From assembly GCA_900128585.1 (NCBI GenBank), contig LT642684.1:1-12481 (forward strand): DNA of 12,481 nt, given 5' to 3'. The position numbers and the translations under genes are program-made. This DNA is from Stramenopiles sp. TOSAG23-3. Its lineage: Eukaryota > Sar. Positions within the stretch are counted from its first letter, which is position 1. Each line of letters starts with the position of its first letter. Positions 8,101-12,481 of this stretch are shown here, piece by piece. The notes under the pieces are model-generated. The model was not told where the DNA came from. It did no database searches and saw only the letters and a program-made list of their open reading frames with translations.

Positions 8101-10785
8101 GCAACGGCGTACACCGTAACCAATGTTGCTGGCAATGGCTTCCCAGCACCTTCGAGAGGACCGGTGGACCACAGCCACTTCGTGGCGGGACAAACGCAGC
8201 AACGCCACCACCAGGCCCCGTCGCAACGGCATGTCCCCTCGCAAGCGGCCTATGATAAGCACCAAGACCCGAAGCAATATTATCGAAAGGCGCGTCGATG
8301 CCGAGTTTCCAAGGGTCGCGCCTGACATTTGCTTAAGGTAAGGCTCGATAACGGTAGTGACCGTGTCGGCAAGAAGATGCCTGGAAAAGTACGGCAGCAT
8401 CCCGTAGCAAGTTTCAAGAAGGAGGACCGCGCGCTCCTCTGGAAGATGCCTTTGGAGATCTTGCGGCTGCTGCAGGTCAACGTCCACGGGGTAAACTTGC
8501 ACCAGGCGTTGGAGAATCAACGGGAACAGTTTCCCAATGGAGCAACCGATGTGGTCCAGGACAAACTGCAAGCCGCGCGCGCCCGCCTCCCGCACCGGCA
8601 GCATCGGGTCTTTCAGGCTGGACAGAAGAATATGGGTCAAGTGGGGCTGCAGAGACTGCAGCCCTGTTTTCACATCCGTGGAGGGGTGGATGGATGCCCT
8701 CGCGCCGCTCCCGTAGCATAGTGCCGCGGCGGCACCCATCAATTCGGCCATGTTGGAGTCGCCGTCGTTGTCGAGCTTGGTGGCAAGCAGGGTGTACTCT
8801 GTCGCCCTATGCAACGCGACAAGCTTTACGTACAGCTGGTTAACGTGCGACAGGCCGTCCGCGGCTAGCAAACTGAACGTCGCAGCGCGCAAGGCTTTCT
8901 TCTGAAACGGAACGTTTGCAGCGTGCTCGTGGAACAAGTTTTGTTCCGCGCGGCGAAAGACTTCGGTGGCCTGCACGACCCGGCGAGTGCGCAGGAGGGC
9001 CAGCCCGCAGAGCATGTCCGCCTCGACCGACTCGCTCACGCGATGGCGTGTTCGGAGGGCCGTCGACACGTTCATCAGGGGCACGACCGCGGCAGGCGGG
9101 GGGGCGTGCTGCAGAGAGAACCCAACGATGGATACTGTCAAATCCTTTTGTTTGCCAATGAGCTGGGGGTCTACGCCGTCGTCCTCCTCCTCGTCGTCGA
9201 GGCCATCGATTATCCCATCGTCGTCGTCCAGTATGAGCCCGTCCTCTTCGTACGCACCATCCGAATCCTCCAAGTCATCGGAATCTTCGTCTTCGCCCAA
9301 AAACCGCTCGTCGTCGTCGTCGTCAGCTAGATCGTTCGCAGGCAACAATCGGTCTGACGGAAGCCCCCGCTGCTTTGCCCGCCCAGGAGACTGCGACGCG
9401 ACCTTCTTGCCCGAGGCTTTCCGGTGGCCCCGCGCCGGCGACGGTGTGCCGCCGCCGCCCCTGCCCAACGCCCCTGCCACGATGCCGTCGGCCGACAACA
9501 TTGGGGCATCGGCGTCGCCAAGGACTGGCCGTTCTTGGGGCGAAGTGGGCAGGCCCGTGGCCCCCGACAGGGGGTCATTGAGGCCTGTGTCCCCCTCTTG
9601 CCCTCCATTTGCCCCGCTCGCCGCCCGTTTGGTGGCACTACTACCGTCCTCAGCGGGCGCGACGGCCCCGTCCGTGTCTTGCTTGAACAGGTGAACGACG
9701 ATCTGCTCTGCCATCCCGGGCGTAAAAACTTTGATGAGCCCGTCCTCGGGCACTAGCTGAGTGGACGGCACCGCAATTTCTTGGGTGGACTTGTTCATAC
9801 CACCCGTGCGAAATTCGACGCTGCGCAGGTTCACTGGCACTGCGGAGTAAATGTTCAACGATTCGATCAGGCACTTCCCAGGGAGCCGCACAGAAATACG
9901 AACGATGCTCCCTTCCTCCCCGTCTCCCAAGTCGACATGTTGCTCTTGGACTTTGAGCATTTCCCCGTACTGCCCTTCGTTTGCTGCCGCCGTGCACACG
10001 TTAAACGCGACCAGGGGCTCCAGTTCCCTCCACATCCCGTCCCGCATCAGCTCCGGGTTGAACAGGTGGCGCCGCCCCCCGCTCCGACGGGAAACCCCAC
10101 TGTCGATCACGTCGTCGACTGGGTTGACCATCTCGCGAGGGTAAGCAACCCGTCGATGTCGGTGGGCACTGGGCGACGACATCGCCGCGACGGTCTTCCC
10201 ATTACTCGCACCGCCTCCCCCCTGGTACGCCCTAGGCCCTCGCTCCCCACTGCGAATGCTCCGACGGGCCACCTTTTCGGAAAGGGCATGGTTGGCCCGG
10301 TGAAGCGTTGCGGACGCGGTCCGTTTGGTCGGCGCAGCCCGGTGCCCGGTGCTGCCCGCCCTTTGGGAAGCCCCTGCGGCCGCCGCGCTATTCTGGGGCC
10401 GGTTTCGGCCGCTTCCCGTGTGGCTACTGCTCGCGGGACGCGTCCGAGATGAATGGTTCGCCCGCCCGCCAGAGAGCCGGCTTCGCCGCTGCTGTTGCTG
10501 GTGCAGCTGTTGTTGCTGCTGCTGTGAGTAATAGTCTTGCTGTTGCTGCATACGGGAGGCCATGTTGCTGACGCTATTGTTCACTAAAGCCACGGACGGC
10601 CCAGACCGTGGCCGCCGCCTTTCTTGGCCAGCCCCGACGGGCGTCGTCCTCTGGATCGTCCTGCGCTGCTGCTGCGCCGACCTAGACGGCGACTCCACGC
10701 GACGAGGGCTTCCCGCCGCAGACGAGGCCACCCTGACAACACCCCCTGAACCGTTCGGGGCGTTACCACCCCCCTTAAGCTCCAT
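5134..10785 (-). CDS. Giant HEAT/ARM-type solenoid protein with disordered termini, function unknown
   Basis: This predicted 1883-residue protein is one exon. I place the start at 10785 (A at -3, G at +4, MELKGGGN). The frame stays open to an ATG at 10926, but those 47 extra codons translate a (TG)n microsatellite and are probably leader. Residues 1-240 are basic and low-complexity, with a glutamine-rich stretch at 79-99. Residues 243-370 (LFNPELMRDGMW ... AEQIVVHLFKQ) look like a beta-sandwich. A disordered insert (371-545, with an Asp/Glu run at 485-541) separates it from a further strand, KDLTVSIVGFSL (547-558). Residues 587-1510 are amphipathic helix pairs of HEAT/ARM type, e.g. LPKLFDDDWECRLTAINILCCL. 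The tail is acidic and disordered, with NPF motifs at 1519-1521 and 1650-1652, NLS-like clusters (KGKRPR, RKPPTRKRR) and an Asp/Tyr-rich segment at 1791-1816. I considered Rrp12, CLASP/TOG and CEP104 types; none matched clearly. A nuclear scaffold is plausible but inferred. Confidence 0.88.
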   Translation of the reverse strand: MELKGGGNAPNGSGGVVRVASSAAGSPRRVESPSRSAQQQRRTIQRTTPVGAGQERRRPRSGPSVALVNNSVSNMASRMQQQQDYYSQQQQQQLHQQQQRRSRLSGGRANHSSRTRPASSSHTGSGRNRPQNSAAAAGASQRAGSTGHRAAPTKRTASATLHRANHALSEKVARRSIRSGERGPRAYQGGGGASNGKTVAAMSSPSAHRHRRVAYPREMVNPVDDVIDSGVSRRSGGRRHLFNPELMRDGMWRELEPLVAFNVCTAAANEGQYGEMLKVQEQHVDLGDGEEGSIVRISVRLPGKCLIESLNIYSAVPVNLRSVEFRTGGMNKSTQEIAVPSTQLVPEDGLIKVFTPGMAEQIVVHLFKQDTDGAVAPAEDGSSATKRAASGANGGQEGDTGLNDPLSGATGLPTSPQERPVLGDADAPMLSADGIVAGALGRGGGGTPSPARGHRKASGKKVASQSPGRAKQRGLPSDRLLPANDLADDDDDERFLGEDEDSDDLEDSDGAYEEDGLILDDDDGIIDGLDDEEEDDGVDPQLIGKQKDLTVSIVGFSLQHAPPPAAVVPLMNVSTALRTRHRVSESVEADMLCGLALLRTRRVVQATEVFRRAEQNLFHEHAANVPFQKKALRAATFSLLAADGLSHVNQLYVKLVALHRATEYTLLATKLDNDGDSNMAELMGAAAALCYGSGARASIHPSTDVKTGLQSLQPHLTHILLSSLKDPMLPVREAGARGLQFVLDHIGCSIGKLFPLILQRLVQVYPVDVDLQQPQDLQRHLPEERAVLLLETCYGMLPYFSRHLLADTVTTVIEPYLKQMSGATLGNSASTRLSIILLRVLVLIIGRLRGDMPLRRGLVVALLRLSRHEVAVVHRSSRRCWEAIASNIGYGVRRCPEEAGAILSWCADEFMNVNRIRPRSARRGTSNLTKRMQDAVLFVAHSTDTLATAVATLSPSVVRAQVPQLRDSLLKLIPLLVKRIQKHCFSQDLITVPPHDARGNSTTGLVAFQTLWGCLVSVARAIPDELAPSLNLLALPLLKWAYLQSKFRAPSTALLGVLRTLLTPDIININETLGRVPDSLDPTPKQFANMDQDLSFDEATTMQKFFLMFLPIFAKWVPHSVKDDTFHVLKAIIHFTAESLTVEMTKVILTALLDKYTVRSKSYLHTVGYFVDVLSCGVAQGMERHRKHLLVSDLVEYEKERLADLVTKRVAGEEIPAQQVAPEALQGIKMFECFAFVVEYCTSMPSLPTSRQGSSGDRAFESTSLLAQGDRTEQRLFFLLLLLLSIRDQPSSPARLRECVGSLWQSLPRITAFCTSLLDHPRSDVQILAFHIMDVLSTVMFRTNHAGVKKNILSKHLLDFLLDALKEGRGAREEDGTGSPSLRLRCVFLVHKFVSRNGIDPGYKIELWERVASVVKTPWKNLRSVSLWVLGQTTELICNDDSIVATFLQKAKAVLPKLFDDDWECRLTAINILCCLKNRHGFDAGHFVDMCENDWHPAVQSAVKAYNARGPVPKENVLNPFETLVDSKQETNTTVYPAAHFKGLWEDHEKAFAELQSLEEFVRGAGTAPAFADRPVIQGVFESSVAVVPAPPEQAFLDSFLAGDEDMEGDDEDEQLLDEEVGVDAELGAAGVVVEEGDGSFEKQAALALNPFSMASLGEADTAIVSSEEELEEGSSDGSELQDQPMEIEPVAPSPAKGKRPRSAPAVAKALAAERFTDEYVQEEEEVRYESSSADGFVFDDESTASDDPSEDEYVDLRKPPTRKRRPTASSRTKRVNYVRDQWADEATDEYDEYYDDSSAYDDAYDGFEHDYDRHDNIIHDHDWGIAVTPADYSPQRAGYGNFSPARARDNADEPKGGTSAKFELSRPRVSAKELRAMLKNAL

Positions 10786-10886
10786 ATTTTTCTTTGCCCG
10801 TCGAACGTACGATTGTTCGTCCACAGACAGAACGCACAAAAACAGAACGCAAGAAGAAACAACAAAAACTGCACACACCCGAACAA

Positions 10887-10907
10887 ACACACACACACAC
10901 ACACACA
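10887..10907. repeat. (AC)n microsatellite in the leader of the HEAT gene
   Basis: About ten AC units lie just over 100 bp upstream of the preferred ATG at 10785. Read on the minus strand they give (TG)n, which is open in the gene's frame and yields a false Cys-Val N-terminus if the upstream ATG at 10926 is used. Confidence 0.95.
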
Positions 10908-10946
10908 GGATAATAATATAAATCACCCTAAAACCCTTTACTTTCC

Positions 10947-10972
10947 CTCTCTCTCTCTCTCTCTCTCTCTCT
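10947..10972. repeat. (CT)13 microsatellite upstream of the HEAT gene
   Basis: Thirteen CT units; the minus strand reads (AG)13, about 160-190 bp upstream of the preferred ATG. GA/CT tracts near promoters bind GAGA-type factors in some eukaryotes. Here it may simply be a neutral microsatellite. Confidence 0.95.
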
Positions 10973-11039
10973 AGGAACGTTCAACATTGTCAGCTGAAGA
11001 TAAAGAGATAAGTGAAGGAACAAAGTGATATCAGTTATT

Positions 11040-11194
11040 TTATTATCAACAATCAGTTTTGTCATCATCATCATCATAGTATTTCTATATATTATTATTA
11101 ATATTATTATTTTTTTTTTCAAAAAAAAAAAAAATATAATTTGAATTTTTTATTTTTTTTATTAATAATTTTATTTATAAAAAAAAAAAAAAAA
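11040..11194. repeat. A/T homopolymer and trinucleotide tract
   Basis: This stretch holds (CAT)n near 11063-11077, (ATT)n, a run of ten T (11110-11119) joined by one C to fourteen A (11121-11134), and sixteen A at 11179-11194. The T10-C-A14 junction can fold into an A:T hairpin. Such tracts exclude nucleosomes and are prone to assembly and sequencing error. I see no gene. Confidence 0.85.
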
Positions 11195-11272
11195 TGAGAA
11201 AAAGAAATAATAAAAAGATGATGATAACCCTGATGATAACACCAATCCAAACGTGTTCCGTGTTCGGTGTTC

Positions 11273-11435
11273 GGTGTTTGTCTATAATGACAATGACATT
11301 ATTGTCCTGTTTCTTGTCTTCTTTCTTCTTAATGACAATGACATTACATTGTCTTCTTTCTTGTCTTCTTTCTTCTTGGTGTTTGTCTATAATGACAATG
11401 ACATTATTGTCTTCTTTCTTGTCTTCTTTCTTCTT
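11273..11435. repeat. 58-bp minisatellite, three units (one shortened)
   Basis: Unit A (11273-11330) and unit C (11378-11435) are both 58 bp and appear to differ at two positions. Unit B between them (11331-11377, 47 bp) lacks the ggtgtttgtctat head. Each unit has an aatgacaatgacatta core followed by a TTC/TTG-rich tail. The core contains gacaat/attgtc arms around a 6-nt loop in A and C, so single strands could fold. A short plus-strand frame through this array only translates the repeat. Confidence 0.9.
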
Positions 11436-11545
11436 GTTTTCTTGTCTTCTTGTTGTCTTTCACCTTTCACTTACTTCAAAAGACCTTCCTCACAGATGAG
11501 TCTTTTTTAACTCGAGATTTGTGAATTTTATTGAGAATTGAGGAA
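11436..11545. other. Short unique spacer between repeat arrays
   Basis: This begins as a degenerate continuation of the C/T-rich repeat tail and becomes AT-rich after about 11505. I see no gene and no conserved site. Confidence 0.5.
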
Positions 11546-11779
11546 GTCAATATTAAGGATATATATAATTAATAAATATGTATGCTATGTATATGTAATA
11601 TAGTTATATTTTCTCACTTTTTAATTCTATTTATATATTATTAATAAGAAAGTATAAATCACTACATCTACATAACCTTATCATAACAAAAGAATATCAC
11701 TTCAATATACTATAAACATATATCCTTAAGTATAGATTATCTTGTCTCTCTTTCTTTCTCTCTCTCTCTTCTCTCTCTC

Positions 11780-11819
11780 TCTCCAGCCCATCTCCTCTCT
11801 GATGACCTGTGGCTGGAGA
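11780..11819. repeat. Inverted repeat with 9-bp arms
   Basis: tctccagcc (11780-11788) pairs perfectly with ggctggaga (11811-11819) across a 22-nt loop. It is one of few GC-rich spots in this AT-rich region and is not evidently present in the other repeat copies. It may be a hairpin in a transcript or a chance inverted repeat. Confidence 0.6.
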
Positions 11820-12306
11820 CGGAACCATCTATAATTAAGGATATATGTATTTATAGTAATTATATGCTGTGTGTATATAGAGAGTGGTTCACTTTGTGAA
11901 TTGTGAATATAGTTTTTATTCTATTTATATATAATTAAAATGAAGAACTGATTTCATCTAAATCCATACATCTACAATAGCCTTATCATTACAAATGGTC
12001 CCACATCATTTATCTTATATACAATATTCCTTAACTTAATGTGATCTTATCTTCTCCCTTTTGGTCTTGTTTCTTTCTTTCTCTCTTTTCTATTTCTTTA
12101 TTTTCTTCTGTCTTCTGGTCTTCTTCTGGTCTTTCTTCTTTCTCTCTTCTTTACTTTATTTTCTTTATTAATTATCTTCTGTCTTCTGGTCTTCTTTCTC
12201 ACTTTTTCATTCTATTTCATTAAAGTATAAATACATTTAGACACAAAGCCTTATCATAAGAAATGCTCTCACTCCATGATCTCTATATACAATTGTCCTT
12301 AATTAT

Positions 12307-12323
12307 GGATGGATTCTCCATCC
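12307..12323. repeat. Perfect small hairpin, 7-bp stem
   Basis: ggatgga (12307-12313) and tccatcc (12317-12323) are exact complements around a 3-nt loop. It lies just after the third degenerate repeat copy. It is not followed by a T-run on the plus strand, so it is not a simple terminator. Confidence 0.6.
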
Positions 12324-12363
12324 CTATCACCTAACCCTATCATTAAATCTACTATTATTGTCG

Positions 12364-12382
12364 TCGATCGATCATCGATCGA
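12364..12382. repeat. 19-bp near-perfect palindrome (tcgatcgat-c-atcgatcga)
   Basis: Two 9-bp arms are exact reverse complements around one C. The CGAT core repeats, so it may be a short tandem repeat that happens to be palindromic, or a dimeric protein-binding site. No gene start lies within reach inside the window. Confidence 0.7.
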
Positions 12383-12418
12383 TTCACAATAATATAAAAA
12401 TAAAAAAGTAGAAAAGAG

Positions 12419-12419
<1 letters not shown>

Positions 12420-12481
<62 letters not shown>
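12420..12481. repeat. (GAAA)n microsatellite running to the window end
   Basis: Fifteen perfect GAAA units plus two bases reach the last position, so the true length is unknown. The lack of any interruption suggests a young or contracted/expanded tract, and array length in an assembly would be unreliable. Confidence 0.97.

Larger units (their letters stand above)
11550..12330. repeat. Degenerate tandem repeat, about three copies with a period of roughly 270-300 bp
   Basis: Shared landmarks recur in the same order. attaaggatatat occurs at 11552 and 11834. A tcactttt...attctattt block lies near 11614, 11889 and 12198. ccttatcat occurs at 11676-11684, 11981-11989 and 12249-12257. A tatac/tccttaa block and a C/T-rich tract follow in the first two copies. 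The spacing between ccttatcat boxes is 305 and 268 bp. Copies are diverged, with many small indels. I see no ORF, transposase or terminal repeats. Confidence 0.75.

Noticed and set aside
5134-10785. Rrp12-type ribosome biogenesis factor (NUC173) as the identity of the HEAT protein
   Set aside because: Length, acidic tail and helical repeats are reminiscent, but I could not find the NUC173 signature residues; the N-terminal beta-rich domain does not belong to Rrp12.
10786-10926. Signal peptide or membrane anchor on the HEAT protein
   Set aside because: It is a translation of a (TG)n microsatellite and its flanks; the ATG at 10785 has better context and fits the basic N-terminus.
11040-11194. 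Replication origin (ARS-like A/T tract)
   Set aside because: AT-richness alone is not evidence, and no consensus is known for this organism.
11194-11510. Small plus-strand proteins encoded in the minisatellite
   Set aside because: The frames only translate the 58-bp repeat and a C/T-rich tract into Leu/Phe/Ser-rich low complexity, with no conserved motif.
11801-11835. C/D snoRNA (tgatga at 11800-11805 as a C box)
   Set aside because: No matching D box, C'/D' boxes or terminal stem in proper order; TGATGA is common by chance.
12041-12223. 60-residue Ser/Phe-rich plus-strand ORF
   Set aside because: Translated TTC/TCT repeat tract within the degenerate array; no coding character.
12331-12342. 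Interstitial telomere repeat (cctaaccct)
   Set aside because: Only a single copy; no tandem array of any telomere unit. The agggttt in the 40-bp left repeat is likewise isolated.
1-12481. tRNA, rRNA, CRISPR arrays, transposase genes or terminal inverted repeats
   Set aside because: I scanned the intergenic regions for tRNA T-loop sequences, long inverted ends and transposase motifs and saw none; the repeats lack CRISPR spacing.

Overview
The window looks like nuclear DNA of an intron-poor microbial eukaryote, probably an alga or other protist. Three long uninterrupted reading frames have good Kozak-type starts (A at -3, G at +4 for the two checked, genes 1 and 3). They encode eukaryotic protein types: an ankyrin protein with nuclear signals, a signal-peptide-bearing Osm1-type fumarate reductase fusion, and a giant HEAT-type solenoid. 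Coding DNA is visibly GC-rich, while the spaces between genes are strongly AT-rich and full of microsatellites. I could not place the lineage further from sequence alone.

Layout: 1-708 is AT-rich DNA with a 40-bp tandem duplication and short repeated elements just upstream of gene 1. 709-1596 (+) encodes a small ankyrin-repeat protein with a very basic tail. 1597-1876 is the convergent 3' gap. 1877-4624 (-) encodes a 915-residue three-enzyme fusion. 4625-5133 holds the promoter side of that gene and the 3' end of the next. 5134-10785 (-) encodes a predicted 1883-residue HEAT-type protein. 10786-12481 is gene-free: microsatellites in the gene 3 leader, A/T tracts, a 58-bp minisatellite, a degenerate repeat array of roughly 270-300 bp period, small palindromes, and a (GAAA)n tract running off the window.

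The most interesting object is the fusion protein. From N to C terminus it has an ER-type signal peptide, a complete flavin fumarate reductase, a cytochrome b5-like heme domain (HPGG plus a downstream His), and a complete Erv/ALR sulfhydryl oxidase domain (YPCxxC, the WxCxxHNxVN helix, a Cx16C structural pair) followed by a CGEC candidate shuttle disulfide. No NAD(P)H-binding or ApbE-type flavin donor domain is apparent. The simplest reading is a single-chain relay: substrate thiols to Erv FAD, to heme, to fumarate reductase FAD, to fumarate. This would be oxygen-independent disulfide formation in the secretory pathway with succinate as the end product. In budding yeast Osm1 is reported to accept electrons from Erv1 as a separate protein, which makes the fusion a natural 'Rosetta stone'.

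The three genes show no obvious common pathway; neighbourhood is weak evidence in such a genome.
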